Made by a program: the position numbers and the translations under genes. A stretch of 64,000 bases of DNA, taken from contig NC_020514.1 of NCBI RefSeq assembly GCF_000347635.1, positions 186,001-250,000 on the forward strand, in the 5' to 3' direction. Origin of the DNA: Paraglaciecola psychrophila 170. Its GTDB lineage: Bacteria > Pseudomonadota > Gammaproteobacteria > Enterobacterales > Alteromonadaceae. The notes beneath the pieces are model-generated. The model saw only the letters and a list, made by a program, of their open reading frames with translations. It did not search any database and was not told the DNA's origin. This document shows positions 19,475 through 29,353 of the stretch, in pieces (the first letter of the stretch is position 1; every line of letters starts with the position of its first letter).

Positions 19475-20961
19475 CGTGAGCCCTCTAATAGCAGGGCTGC
19501 AGCACTATTTGCTAGCTCTAATGGAACCTGCGGAAATATTCCAAAGTATATGTTCATCACCGCAATCAGCCCAGTAATCAATAATAATTGCATTGGTGCT
19601 TCAGGTAGCGGGGTTTTTCCCTCAACAGGAACCTGGAAGTAAAGTGCTTCAACGATGCGCCAGATATATACTACCGCCATCAATGAGCTTATAAGAATGA
19701 TAGCGACTAAGCCCCAGCCCCATGGTCCGCTCTCAAGTGCAGCATTAATTAGCATCCATTTACTGATAAACCCTGCAGTGCCGGGGACACCGATCAAGCT
19801 TAAACCACAGACCACAAAAGCTGCGCAAGTCCAAGGCATACGTGCAGATGCACCGCCGAGTTGGTTTAGGCGTAAGTCGCGATATTGGTAAGCAAGGCAG
19901 GCAACAGCGAGAAACAGCCCGCCTTTTGCTAACGCATGGTTGAATATATGCATGGCACTGGCACTTAACCCTGCAATACTCACAAAGCTGACACCCAGCA
20001 AAATATAGCCGATTTGTGCAATAGAAGATGAAGCAAGCAACCTCTTAAGATGCCCTTCAAACATTGCGACTGCTGAGGCAATAAGTATCCCTAAAATTGC
20101 TAGGGGCATCATAAACATCGCGAACTGGATCTCGTGAGCATCAAGCGTGGCCTGAAATACCATGTAGTCGAAACGTATTAATACATATAGTGCAACCTTG
20201 GTGGCGCAAGCTGCGAGAAACACTGTCACCATATGTGGTGCATGTGTATACGCATTTGGGACCCAAACATGCATTGGAAACACCGCAGCTTTTAGGGCTA
20301 AACCAATAGTAATGAATCCTGCTGCAACAAGGATTGGATTAATATCGGTGACATCACCAATCCGCGCTTCCATATCAGCCAAGTTAAGCGTGCCAGTCAT
20401 CATGTAAATAAGACCCACACCAATAAGGTAGAAGGTTGCACCTATAGTGCCCATCATCAGATATTTAAAAACAGCAGGTAGCGCGCGTCGGTCTGGACCA
20501 CCCGCTATCAATATGTAGCTGGCGAGTGATGAAATTTCCATAAATACAAAGATATTGAAGGCGTCTGCGGATACAACTATTCCTACCAGCCCAGAAAGAA
20601 CAAGTAGCCAAGCCGAGTAAAAAAGCGGTTGACGCTCGATTTCTATTTGTTGGTCAATGCTGGGTTTGGCCGCTAGCAGGGCTGCTGCTGCCGCGCCCGT
20701 AATGACGAGTAATACCAGCGCACTAAACGCATCTACCGACAGGGCAATACCATAAGGTGCGGGCCACCCACCCATGGCATATTCAATGGTTTGACCGTCT
20801 AATACCGCAATGGTAAGAGCCACTGCAATGGCAAAACTGAGCACAGCAACGGCAGTTGCTCCCGCCCATGCTAGACCACGTGGCTGTAATAAAACAATAA
20901 GTGGGGCCGATAACATCGGAACCACAACTTGCAATGCAGGAAGGTGTGTTAATAAATCCAT
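19471..20961 (-). CDS. mrpD: Mrp Na+/H+ antiporter subunit D
   Basis: About 497 residues from the ATG at 20961 (MDLLTHLPALQ); an upstream extension to 21012 would overlap mrpC and is rejected. Polytopic NuoN/MrpD-type subunit with core GLALKAAVFPMHVWVPNAYTHAPHMVTVFLAACATKVALY and SSSIAQIGYILLGVS. Position directly after mrpC is that of mrpD in all Mrp operons. With MrpA it forms the ion path of the complex in known systems. Confidence 0.92.
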   Translation of the reverse strand: MDLLTHLPALQVVVPMLSAPLIVLLQPRGLAWAGATAVAVLSFAIAVALTIAVLDGQTIEYAMGGWPAPYGIALSVDAFSALVLLVITGAAAAALLAAKPSIDQQIEIERQPLFYSAWLLVLSGLVGIVVSADAFNIFVFMEISSLASYILIAGGPDRRALPAVFKYLMMGTIGATFYLIGVGLIYMMTGTLNLADMEARIGDVTDINPILVAAGFITIGLALKAAVFPMHVWVPNAYTHAPHMVTVFLAACATKVALYVLIRFDYMVFQATLDAHEIQFAMFMMPLAILGILIASAVAMFEGHLKRLLASSSIAQIGYILLGVSFVSIAGLSASAMHIFNHALAKGGLFLAVACLAYQYRDLRLNQLGGASARMPWTCAAFVVCGLSLIGVPGTAGFISKWMLINAALESGPWGWGLVAIILISSLMAVVYIWRIVEALYFQVPVEGKTPLPEAPMQLLLITGLIAVMNIYFGIFPQVPLELANSAAALLLEGSR

Positions 20962-20966
20962 AGTAG

Positions 20967-21326
20967 TTAGTCGGCGTCCAAAATTTCGTTTTCTTCGATA
21001 GTGCCGTAACATTCACTGATACGCACCACTATAGCCAAGCCTAATGAGAGGGTAGATACCCCTACAACTATGGCTGTTAGTATCAGCACTTGAGGCAGTG
21101 GGTTAGAAAATATCTGATCTTCCACACCCTCTTGAATGATGGGGGCCGTGCCGCCTTCTACCTTGTCCATGGTGATATACATAAGGAAGACTGCTGATTG
21201 AAAGATGGATAATCCAATTAATTTTTTAATTAAATTGACTTTATTGATTACTGCATACAATCCGATCGTTAAAATAATAGCAAAAACCCAATAATTGAAA
21301 TAGCCCAGTAGTTCTAAAAAATTCAT
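20967..21326 (-). CDS. mrpC: Mrp antiporter subunit C (NuoK-like)
   Basis: 119 residues, three membrane helices, NuoK family. Typical stretch: IGLSIFQSAVFLMYITMD and LPQVLILTAIVVGVSTLSLGLAIVVRI. Overlaps the MrpB-type gene by four bases (ATGA) and is followed by mrpD five bases later. Full family length. Confidence 0.93.
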   Translation of the reverse strand: MNFLELLGYFNYWVFAIILTIGLYAVINKVNLIKKLIGLSIFQSAVFLMYITMDKVEGGTAPIIQEGVEDQIFSNPLPQVLILTAIVVGVSTLSLGLAIVVRISECYGTIEENEILDAD

Positions 21327-22303
21327 GTCAATATCTCACGGGCTGCAAAAGCATGGAAAATAGCCAGAAGGGCTCCACAAACAGCCATCCCAACTCCGGC
21401 CTCAATAATTAAGATCCCTAGCTGCTGTCCAAATATGGGGTTGGCTGCCAATACAGAATAATCTAGAAAGGCTCCACCCATAAACATACACGCCACACCA
21501 ACACCGCCATACAGTAGCGAACCGCCTACAACCATGCCAAGTAACACCCTACGAGGGATTGCTCGTAGGGCTTCAGCTTCGCCTTCGAGCAACGCATAAA
21601 GGATGACACCTGTAGCAATAATAGCGCCTGCCTGGAATCCCCCACCTGGCCCGTACTCCCCATGAAATTGCACATACAACCCAAATAGCACGATAAAAGG
21701 TATCAGTAACCGACCGACCACTTGAGGTATCAGATGATGGCGTAGACCACTATTTTTTTCGACTACTTGTCGAGTTTTTTGTGGAGGGCTCACACCAAGG
21801 ATAAATAAAACTCCGATACATGCAGCAAAAACTACAAATACCTCGCCAAGTGTATCGTAACCTCTAAAAGAGCCCAGAATAGCTGTGACTACATTGGGTA
21901 TATCGATATATTCAGTGGTTTTCTCTATATACCATGGCGCAATATGTTGATGCACTGGGGCATCTGGGTCGCCAAGCCTTGGTTTATCGAAGGTTGCGTA
22001 AATAATTAGTAGTGCCAGCACGCCCACAGTACCAAAAGCTACCCAACGTCCTGTCTGTCGAGGTTTCTCCTTGTCATCAGTTAGCGCTAGCGCACACAGG
22101 AAAATGACTGTCGTTACTCCAGCACCCACCGCGGCTTCTGTTAGTGCTACATCGGCAGCATCCAGAATAAAAAAGTTGGCAGCCATCAGTAAACTAAAGA
22201 TAGATGTAAGCATGACTGCGACGAAAAGGTCTTCAGTACGAACTATAGCTATCGCGGTAATGACGAGTAGGGTGAGTAGAAACAACCCAAATATGAATAT
22301 CAT
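21323..22303 (-). CDS. mrpB: MrpA C-terminal domain/MrpB fusion subunit
   Basis: 326 residues with two parts. The first third (LFVAVMLTSIFSLLMAANFFILDAADVALTEAAVGAG) is the MbhD/DUF4040 segment that is the C-terminal end of long MrpA proteins. After a linker the second half (about 185-326: LLIPFIVLFGLYVQFHGEYGPGGGFQAGAI...) is MnhB/MrpB. Such a split of MrpA, with its tail fused to MrpB, is known for group-2-type Mrp operons. Overlaps both neighbours by four bases. Confidence 0.88.
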   Translation of the reverse strand: MIFIFGLFLLTLLVITAIAIVRTEDLFVAVMLTSIFSLLMAANFFILDAADVALTEAAVGAGVTTVIFLCALALTDDKEKPRQTGRWVAFGTVGVLALLIIYATFDKPRLGDPDAPVHQHIAPWYIEKTTEYIDIPNVVTAILGSFRGYDTLGEVFVVFAACIGVLFILGVSPPQKTRQVVEKNSGLRHHLIPQVVGRLLIPFIVLFGLYVQFHGEYGPGGGFQAGAIIATGVILYALLEGEAEALRAIPRRVLLGMVVGGSLLYGGVGVACMFMGGAFLDYSVLAANPIFGQQLGILIIEAGVGMAVCGALLAIFHAFAAREILT

Positions 22304-22641
22304 TCTGGCGTGTTTTCCTTGGGTTTATCGCTAGTAGTTCCAGCGTCTGGTTTGAGACCGGATAACAGTGCCGCATTGGCTAGTGCATAGGTAGCGGTTG
22401 GACCCGTTAACAGCAGAAATAGCATGATAGCGAACAATTTTAAAGTGGCCAAAGTTAAGCCAGCTTGCAGCATCATACCAACAAAGATCAAAATGGTTGC
22501 CATAGTATCAGTAAGGCTGGCGGCATGAATTCTGGTGTAAAAGTTTGGCAAACGCAGGCCTCCTATACCGCCTATCAGCACACAAGCACCACCTAAAACA
22601 AGCAAGATCCAACTTAGAATATCCAACGCGATATCAATCAT
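22300..22641 (-). CDS. mrpG: Mrp antiporter subunit G
   Basis: About 113 residues from ATG 22641 (MIDIALDILSWILLVLGG); the frame is open further up to 22695 inside mrpF, but this start matches family members. Three membrane helices and the MrpG signature GLRLPNFYTRIHAASLTDT. Overlaps mrpF by eight bases and the next gene by four. Small structural subunit of the Mrp complex. Confidence 0.9.
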   Translation of the reverse strand: MIDIALDILSWILLVLGGACVLIGGIGGLRLPNFYTRIHAASLTDTMATILIFVGMMLQAGLTLATLKLFAIMLFLLLTGPTATYALANAALLSGLKPDAGTTSDKPKENTPE

Positions 22642-22909
22642 CTTTGGAGCTCGACTCTTTTCGTGCCCGATTTTGGAAGAATTCCAATACCGCAAGGATC
22701 CCGACCATATTGATCAAGGCGTAGGCTAGCGCTAGATCGAGAAAATCCGGCCGACCGTAAAGGAATGCGATAACAGACAGCAGCAATACTGTCTTTGTGC
22801 CAAACACATTGACCGCCAATACACGGTCGTAAACACTTGGGCCCATTAAAGCTCTAACGAGGGCTAATACCATGGTCACCAGTATGGCGATTGAGACGAT
22901 AATGTACAT
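22634..22909 (-). CDS. mrpF: Mrp antiporter subunit F
   Basis: 91 residues, three helices. MrpF signature: RALMGPSVYDRVLAVNVFGTKTVLLLSV followed by RPDFLDLALAYALINMVGILA. Starts two bases after the mrpE stop. Part of the EFG-first gene order. Confidence 0.92.
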   Translation of the reverse strand: MYIIVSIAILVTMVLALVRALMGPSVYDRVLAVNVFGTKTVLLLSVIAFLYGRPDFLDLALAYALINMVGILAVLEFFQNRARKESSSKDD

Positions 22910-22911
22910 GC

Positions 22912-23430
22912 CTATTTATGCTCCAGTGCGGCTGCTCGACGATTGGCTTCGCCTTTTTGTAATTCAAGTGCACTTTTGCTGGTAAGACAGTGAATCAATA
23001 GTTTTCCCTCATATAAATCCAATGTGACAGTTCCAGGTGACAGAGTAATAGAATTGCCGAGGATTACTTGGCCTACATCTGTTTTGGTTTGGGCTTCCAG
23101 TACGACTACTGTAGGACTTATAGGTAAGGACGGCTTGAGGATTAGTTTGGCCACTTCCAGACTTGAAATAATAATTTCTCGCAATAACCACATCCAATAG
23201 CCCGGCAAGCGAGGCATTAGTCCAAGTAAAGCCTGATGTCGGAAAAAGCCCATGCGGTGGGCGAGGTAAACGCTGAGCACACACGAAAAAGCCCCTAAAC
23301 CCACGACCAATGGTTTATAGAGCCCTGACCATAGTAACCATGTGATTGAAAGAATAAACAACAAAAGCAAAACAGACGAAAGCCTTGCTTCGCCTTTTTG
23401 AAGCCTATGTCGATTTTGAATCATCTTCAT
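22912..23430 (-). CDS. mrpE: Mrp antiporter subunit E
   Basis: 172 residues with two or three N-terminal helices and a soluble C-terminal half, MNHE family. Signature: ILKPSLPISPTVV followed by GQVILGNSITLSPGTVTLDLYEGKLLIHCL. First Mrp subunit gene; its ATG shares one base with the stop of the preceding secreted-protein gene, so the latter belongs to the operon. Confidence 0.92.
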   Translation of the reverse strand: MKMIQNRHRLQKGEARLSSVLLLLFILSITWLLWSGLYKPLVVGLGAFSCVLSVYLAHRMGFFRHQALLGLMPRLPGYWMWLLREIIISSLEVAKLILKPSLPISPTVVVLEAQTKTDVGQVILGNSITLSPGTVTLDLYEGKLLIHCLTSKSALELQKGEANRRAAALEHK

Positions 23431-23936
23431 TATATACAGGGATAATTATTGAGCAGTGAAATGTAAACGACTTCCATAGCCAGCACGTCTTTCATTGCAC
23501 TTTTTTGTTGAGCTGTCAGGTCGGCAACCACCACATCAACTACATCGCGAAGTGGCACGGGATCACCGAGGCAAAAACCGGCCAATTTGGCTGCTCGTGA
23601 ACGATCGACACGGCCTGGCATACGAGTACGCATCGCTCGCTCTGCAAAGGTTTCATTACCAGAAATGGCATTCTCGGCACTCAACATAACCCGTGCATCT
23701 GTCGCAATGGCCCCGTCTATAAAACCTTGAATGTAGCGGACACAATACTGACCATCAACGCCCTCTGGCTCAGATTTAAGTAATGCACAATGAGATGCCA
23801 ATTCCTGAGAAGATAGTTTTTCCAAAGCATTGACAGTTGATACTGACATTAATTGCAGTAACACAAGCGCGAAAATAAGCTTAGGGTAAATCTTTAGAGA
23901 ATTACGCAGCCTGAAATATTTATTTTCAAAGGACAT
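23430..23936 (-). CDS. Rap1a/Tai-like secreted protein heading the Mrp operon
   Basis: 168 residues with an N-terminal signal segment (LIFALVLLQLMSVSTVNA, cleavage expected near residue 38). The mature part follows the Rap1a/Tai pattern: Cys in SHCALL, then GQYCVRYIQGFIDGA, and late FCLGDPVPLRDVVDVVVADL. Members include periplasmic immunity proteins of type VI secretion effectors, but many are of unknown role. No T6SS gene is near; a one-base overlap with mrpE ties it to the antiporter operon instead. A periplasmic accessory role is inferred only from that position. Confidence 0.7.
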   Translation of the reverse strand: MSFENKYFRLRNSLKIYPKLIFALVLLQLMSVSTVNALEKLSSQELASHCALLKSEPEGVDGQYCVRYIQGFIDGAIATDARVMLSAENAISGNETFAERAMRTRMPGRVDRSRAAKLAGFCLGDPVPLRDVVDVVVADLTAQQKSAMKDVLAMEVVYISLLNNYPCI

Positions 23937-24876
23937 TTTTGGAAACCCTTACTGAATTTACTGAGCATTATGAACTATTTAGCAGCGTGTGCAAGTCCCG
24001 ACTAGTGATTAAGATTACGTTAGGATGAGCCTTTTTTACTTACACATAGCCTTGATTTTTTAGTCTTACTTGAATCCGTTGTAGATGTTTTTAATATTAA
24101 ATAAGGTAACTTCGTTCTCCGTATTGAACTGTATATAAAAGATGTTTATTAATTTTTTTATAAAAATAGCTAAACGTTAAAATCACTGTATTGGTTCTAT
24201 TGTGGCGTTTGATTAAGTTAGTCATGTATCGCAATATGAAAAATATTAGAACTAAAAATTAAGGTTAATCTCCACAAGTTATGTTGGATAGTCATATATT
24301 TTCATTTGAAACCCACTTTAAAGCTAAAAGTATGCATTTACCGTAATAATAATCCGTAAGGTCTTAGTTTCATGTGTTTATTTATGATTATTGAGGGAAT
24401 TAAGGTTCTTTGTGTTCAATAGCGGCAGTGATTTGAAACTAATGAGTATTTTAAGCTTAAAATTATAAATTTTAGTGATGCAAAAAAAATAACAGTATGG
24501 TGTGTTTCTATTTCTCATAATACGAACGGTCGCTAGGAGAATTTGAGCCTAATATGCTGTGACTCATTGGTTATGATGCTTTTTATGGGTTTAATACTTC
24601 TTTGGACGTCAGACATTCACATTTGCTTATCCCTGATAATCAAGTAGAGCACTAAAAATGCTTAAGTCGCGCCAGCGTTAATTATGAAAAAGACCGTTGT
24701 GAGTCAACTCTGCTTTTAGTTAACAAGTGTCTCCTACTGTTAAAAATGAGGTTAAAGAGCTCATTTCGTCTCCGACAAAAATAATCAACAACGGGGAGAT
24801 ATATTTGGAAGTATGCTGTTATTGGAAGACTATTATTAAGGTGAATATTGGAAACTTTTTATTATCCTCAATACAA
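23937..24876. other. 940-bp non-coding gap
   Basis: AT-rich. No frame of useful length, RNA gene or repeat could be supported on either strand. It should contain the promoter of the minus-strand Rap1a-mrp operon in its first 100 bases; no clear box pair was identified. Confidence 0.4.
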
Positions 24877-24904
24877 AAATGCCACTCTTAGTGAGCGGCA
24901 TTTT
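24877..24904. terminator. Rho-independent terminator of hslVU
   Basis: Hairpin AAAATGCC-A-CTC / GAG-C-GGCATTTT around a TTAG loop, 25 bases past the hslU stop. A- and T-rich flanks on both sides let it work in either direction. Confidence 0.85.
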
Positions 24905-24928
24905 AAATTCTTCGGCTAGTCAATCCGG

Positions 24929-26260
24929 TTATAAAATAAAGCGACTTAAGTCTTCATCGTCTACTAATTTTTCTAAGTGGTCGTCAACGTATTTAGCATC
25001 GACAATCAACGATTCGCCACTTCTTTCAGACGCATCGTAAGAAATATCTTCCATCAGTTTTTCCATGACAGTGTGCAAACGTCTGGCACCAATGTTTTCA
25101 GTACGTTCATTGACTTTCCATGCGGCTTGAGCGATGTGTTCAATACCCTCTTCAGTAAATGATACATCGACACCTTCGGTTTTCAGAAGCGCTACATATT
25201 GCTCGGTAAGCGAAGCGTTTGGTTCAGTCAAAATACGTACGAAATCGTGAGCAGTCAACGCAGATAGTTCCACGCGGATCGGCAAACGGCCTTGCAGTTC
25301 GGGAATTAAGTCAGATGGTTTGCACATTTGAAACGCGCCAGAAGCGATAAACAAAATATGGTCGGTTTTTACGGTGCCATGTTTAGTCGACACGGTTGAA
25401 CCTTCAACCAATGGCAATAAGTCACGTTGCACCCCTTCACGAGACACGTCTCCTCCACTGGTAGAGCCTTCACGCTTACAGATTTTATCAATTTCATCGA
25501 TAAACACTATGCCCGTCTGTTCAAGTGATTCTATAGCTGTTTGCTTTAAATCTTCTTGATTAATTAGCTTTCCAGCTTCTTCATCAACTAACAATTTAAA
25601 CGCTTCTTTAACCTTAAGTTTCTTCTTCTTATTTTGACTACCAGACAGGTTTTGAAACATGCCTTGAAGTTGATTGGTCATTTCTTCCATGCCTGGAGGT
25701 GCCATAATTTCTACGCCAACTTGAGGCGCAGCTACGTCTAGCTCAATTTCTTTGTCGTCTAACAGGCCTTCGCGTAGTTTTTTGCGGAAAATTTGTCTGG
25801 TACCTTTATCCTTGGGCGCATCCTCTTCACCAAAAGCCTTTTCAGGGGGCGGTAATAACGCATCTAATATACGTTCTTCTGCCGCTTCTTCAGCTCGGAA
25901 TTTTACTTTAACTTTGGCTTGTTCCTTAGTCATTTTGACTGCGATGTCCGCTAAGTCACGAATGATTGTTTCGACTTCTTTACCTACATAACCGACTTCG
26001 GTAAATTTTGTAGCTTCGACTTTTATAAAAGGCGCATTAGCTAACTTGGCTAGACGTCGGGCAATTTCGGTTTTACCGACACCTGTAGGGCCAATCATTA
26101 GTATATTTTTTGGTGTCACCTCTTGGCGCAGCTCTGGTCCAAGCTGCATCCTGCGCCAGCGGTTTCGAAGGGCAATAGATACCGCTCGTTTAGCATCTTG
26201 TTGACCGATAATATGACTGTCCAATTCGTGGACGATTTCTCTTGGGGTCATTTCTGACAT
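24929..26260 (-). CDS. hslU: HslU ATPase (unfoldase of the HslVU protease)
   Basis: 443-residue AAA+ ATPase that unfolds substrates and feeds them to the HslV peptidase. Walker A GPTGVGKT at 57-64, Walker [10 protein letters not shown] near 250, the I-domain insertion (about 110-240, Lys/Glu-rich with [24 protein letters not shown]), sensor-2 region [13 protein letters not shown], and the C-terminal LSRFIL tail that docks into HslV. Starts 81 bases after hslV on the same transcript. Heat-shock promoter upstream of hslV. Confidence 0.98.
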   Translation of the reverse strand: MSEMTPREIVHELDSHIIGQQDAKRAVSIALRNRWRRMQLGPELRQEVTPKNILMIGPTGVGKTEIARRLAKLANAPFIKVEATKFTEVGYVGKEVETIIRDLADIAVKMTKEQAKVKVKFRAEEAAEERILDALLPPPEKAFGEEDAPKDKGTRQIFRKKLREGLLDDKEIELDVAAPQVGVEIMAPPGMEEMTNQLQGMFQNLSGSQNKKKKLKVKEAFKLLVDEEAGKLINQEDLKQTAIESLEQTGIVFIDEIDKICKREGSTSGGDVSREGVQRDLLPLVEGSTVSTKHGTVKTDHILFIASGAFQMCKPSDLIPELQGRLPIRVELSALTAHDFVRILTEPNASLTEQYVALLKTEGVDVSFTEEGIEHIAQAAWKVNERTENIGARRLHTVMEKLMEDISYDASERSGESLIVDAKYVDDHLEKLVDDEDLSRFIL

Positions 26261-26341
26261 AAATTAAACCTTTTAATCTGGGTAATCGGCTGACGGTAAA
26301 TATAAACAACGCCAGTCAGGTAAGTGTTTTAGTCGCTATGG

Positions 26342-26866
26342 TCAATAATCGATTGTTTCAATTGTTTGGCTATGGTTGGTAAATACGCAAATGTTGCCCG
26401 CTATGGTCAAACTTTTTTCAGCTATTTCTTTGGCTGATAATTCGGTGTTTTCTAACAAAGCCATGGCGGCTGATTGTGCAAAGTTGCCGCCAGAGCCAAT
26501 AGCAATTAAATCATTTTCTGGCTGCACTACGTCACCGTTTCCAGTAATGATGAATGATGCCGTTTCGTCTGCGACAGCCAATATGGCTTCTAGTTTGCGT
26601 AACATGCGATCGCTACGCCAGTCTTTGGCTAACTCAACAGCGGCTCGGGTTAAGTTGCCTTGATGCATTTCAAGTTTAGATTCAAAACGTTCAAACAAAG
26701 TAAACGCATCAGCAGTGCCGCCAGCAAAACCTGCCAACACTTTATTGTTATATAAGCGGCGCACTTTTTTTGCGTTGCCTTTCATCACGGTATTGCCAAG
26801 TGAAACTTGACCATCACCTGCAATTACAACTTGATTATTACGGCGTACAGATACAATTGTAGTCAC
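26342..26866 (-). CDS. hslV: HslV peptidase (HslVU threonine protease)
   Basis: Proteasome-like peptidase. The frame is open to 26911, but the true start is the GTG at 26866, eight bases after AAGGA: it gives (M)TTIVSVRRN, in which Thr2 is the catalytic N-terminal nucleophile after Met removal, and 174 residues, the normal length. Conserved stretches: [23 protein letters not shown] and [18 protein letters not shown]; the Gly-rich [14 protein letters not shown] follows. Forms a dodecamer with HslU. Confidence 0.97.
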   Translation of the reverse strand: MTTIVSVRRNNQVVIAGDGQVSLGNTVMKGNAKKVRRLYNNKVLAGFAGGTADAFTLFERFESKLEMHQGNLTRAAVELAKDWRSDRMLRKLEAILAVADETASFIITGNGDVVQPENDLIAIGSGGNFAQSAAMALLENTELSAKEIAEKSLTIAGNICVFTNHSQTIETIDY

Positions 26867-26976
26867 GAGAATTCCTTCAATGTCCAGGGACAACCAGATG
26901 GGTTTACACAACTGTTGTCAGGGCTAAGAGTGGGCTACGGCTTTCAGTATTTTAGAAAACTCCGCCGGCTCTGGTA

Positions 26977-27011
26977 GATGTGGGGAGGATTCCTTTTTTT
27001 TCAAGCCGCAA
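26977..27011 (-). promoter_or_regulatory. Heat-shock (sigma-32-type) promoter of hslVU
   Basis: On the minus strand: GGCTTGAAA (-35), a 13-base spacer, then CCCCACATC (-10), an excellent match to the RpoH consensus CTTGAAA/CCCCATnT. The -10 box ends about 110 bases before the hslV GTG. A near-copy occurs at 29354-29390. Function is inferred from the consensus and from known heat-shock control of hslVU. Confidence 0.8.
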
Positions 27012-27214
27012 AGGATGTTAGGCATTTGAAATGCTTCTCTTGTGCGAGTGAATTAATATTTGGAACTCAAGCCTCGCTGATAGACGAGCTAGCCAAAATG
27101 AACAAAAGCGGGCAGTCAAAGCTTTTTGGAAATGGGTGCTTTGTGCCAAAAACGGACTGTCGCCACAAATAAAAACTGCTCACGAAGGAGTTACTATTGA
27201 TTACATTTACACTG

Positions 27215-27355
27215 CTAAGTTCTTTTGCGTCTAGTAACACCAATCAAGCCGGTAAGGCCTAAACCAAATAGCCATACAACCGTTGGAGCGTTAACTACTA
27301 ACGGCTTAAATAACCATACTCCAGTATCAGAGTTTGAAATAACTACTGGTATCGA
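27215..27355 (-). pseudogene. C-terminal fragment with a PEP-CTERM-like sorting tail
   Basis: A 47-codon open stretch on the minus strand ends in APTVVWLFGLGLTGLIGVTR and then RKRT and a stop: Pro-containing motif, single hydrophobic helix, basic tail, the layout of PEP-CTERM sorting signals recognised by exosortase. Upstream the frame is closed (TAA at 27356-27358) and no N-terminal part is recognisable. It is the remnant of a secreted protein in the decayed segment between hslV and ftsN. Confidence 0.5.
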
Positions 27356-27358
27356 TTA

Positions 27359-28050
27359 ACGTTCGCGGTCTAAGCCCAAGCGGTAACCGTGTAACCGTCT
27401 TAATCGAGGGTCGTAGTAGTGACTTTTAGGAGTGGATTAGCCGATGGACCATCCATAGCCAACCTGTAATCCCATAATAAATCTCATCTGAATAAGAGTA
27501 TTAAACAGTCCGGTATCTGTAACATCACCGTTAAAAATTCAATGCCGTTTGGGTATTCGGCCATCTTCGGTGGCATCATAAAATGCTTCAGCTGAAAATT
27601 TATAGTGTTGTTGGGTAGTAAGCAATCAAATAATGCGCACACCTCGGGTTTTTGTAGCCCATTTTCAGCCCGTGAAATCAATGCCATTTAAACTACCGTT
27701 ACATGCGCTACAAATATTAATAGGGGTTAAATCGGTATACGAAAAATGAATTGTTTCGCTTAGCTGTCGCCAGTATTTATCTTCGATGATCCTGGCACTA
27801 GCCACATTGACTAAGCAACAGATAGGGCAAAAGATGTTGTGAGTGGGTTTAGATGGGGTTGACGGCCAGTGCAAAACCAAGAGTCGTTTCTAAGGACTCG
27901 ATTAAAACTGAACACACAGTGTTAAGCAGCCCCTTGGTAAAAATGTGCAGATGCCGAATATCAACATGATAATATGATTGATATTCGGCCAACTAGCGGT
28001 TTGAGAGGATTAAAACACCGCATTGAATTACAGTGCGTTTGGCGCAGGAA
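27359..28050. other. Decayed segment between hslV and the isomerase remnant
   Basis: Contains two overlapping minus-strand frames (27665-27880 and 27484-27687) that read like one protein broken by a frameshift. The first holds CPIC and CSAC cysteine pairs as in a zinc ribbon (HNIFCPICCL...INICSACNGS). I cannot name a family. No intact gene is present. Confidence 0.3.
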
Positions 28051-29000
28051 TTAGCCCTCGTACACCGTTTCCCAGGTTTTCTCGGCTAAGGCCTTGGTTT
28101 TTAAAATGCCCTCCCGAGACGATAAACTGGAACCTTCGTATTCTATGCCCAGATAGCCATCATAGGATCCTGCTTTCATTATTTGAAAAAACTTTTCAAA
28201 ATCCATACTGGTTTCGTTACCGTTTGAGTCAAACTCAAGCGCTTTCACACTGACTGCTTGTGCCGTGGTGATTAATTCAGCAAAGCCCTGATAACTATCG
28301 TATTTTTTAACGCAGGGCGCGTTCCAGAGTTCGCCATTTTCACGCTCTATACACCAATTATGAAATCAGCCAGACCGGCAACATTTTTATCTGCCAGCTT
28401 GGTGATCAGATCAGCTAGCCATGCGCCATCGTTAGATATTCCACCATGGTTTTCGATAATGATTTGCAGCCCTTTTTGCTGAGCATATTCCGCCAAAATA
28501 CCTATCGCTTCTATGCTTTGTGCCTTTACATCCTCAGGGCTTCCGTCACCGTGGGCATTCACTCTCATCATGTCGCAGCCTAAATAACTGGCAGCATCCA
28601 CCCATTTTTTACCTGTAGCAATTGCCTGTGATTGTAGTTCTGAGTCAGATGCGCCCAGATTGCCGATATTGTCCACTTGGATCATTAGGTTTTTGATGCC
28701 TGCCGCTTTTGCGGCCGCGTTGAGACTGTCGAGATATTCAAAATCATCCACTTTATCTTGAAAAAATTGGCTGACGTATTCAACGCCCACAAAATTCATA
28801 TCTCCTGCAGCATAAATGAAATCCACTGTGTCCATTTCTCCAGCAAATAACTCTCTGTTAAATGACCACTGAGCGAGAGAGTATTTAGCTTCTGAACCGA
28901 TTGTTTTTGCAACTGGCGCTTGGTTATCTTCGAGTTTTGAGCATGAGACAAACAGCGCCAATGTGATTGTGGCAATCCACGTAAGAGGGAATATTTTCAA
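28051..29000 (-). pseudogene. Frameshifted lipoprotein sugar isomerase/epimerase
   Basis: TTG start at 29000, seven bases after AAGGAA, then a lipoprotein signal (LALFVSCSK, Cys20). The TIM-barrel isomerase domain follows with IIIENHG near 187. The first frame runs off after GLADF at about 28355; the continuation HNWCIERENGELWNAP...GYLGIEYEG...ETVYEG to 28051 is one frame over, and one added base in the short T run at the junction restores about 316 residues. The catalytic Glu of GIEYEG is in the second half. A periplasmic carbohydrate enzyme by family; here broken, or mis-sequenced. Confidence 0.75.
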
Positions 29001-29353
29001 TGGTAAGTTCCTTTGCTAGACATTATCGCTGTCGCGATCCTAAAACCTCATTGTACGATAGACCTAAATTACAGCGAACTGTGAATATAGACAGCATAAT
29101 ACCCCATTTTTGTATTCAGGTTACTGAGTATCTTTTGGATCACCAATGGATTTTTAATGTTTAGAATAACTGTGGCTGAACGTCTGGAGATTAGATCGGA
29201 AATGGTGAAAATAACTCTGACCAGTTAAGGTAGTTGACTCGCGATAGTGGTTAAGAATGCTTTAGAAAACTAGACAAATCCTAAAGCAAAAAACCGCTTT
29301 CATAATCTTGGTGTGAGCTTCAGACATTAATGTCTAGTGATATCACAGCTAAG
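29001..29353. other. Gap between the isomerase remnant and the second heat-shock promoter
   Basis: No gene. An 11-base string TTTAGAAAACT (29261) recurs at 26951, also downstream of the matching promoter copy, supporting a shared ancestry of the two leader regions. Confidence 0.4.

Noticed and set aside
26978..27172. 64-codon plus frame next to hslV
   Set aside because: It begins inside the heat-shock promoter of hslVU and reads antisense to it; a chance frame.
27355..27429. Plus-strand stretch reading INVRGLSPSGNRVTVLIEGR, like a TonB-receptor plug
   Set aside because: Only about 24 codons, closed on the downstream side at once and with no further plug or barrel sequence on either side; too short to call.
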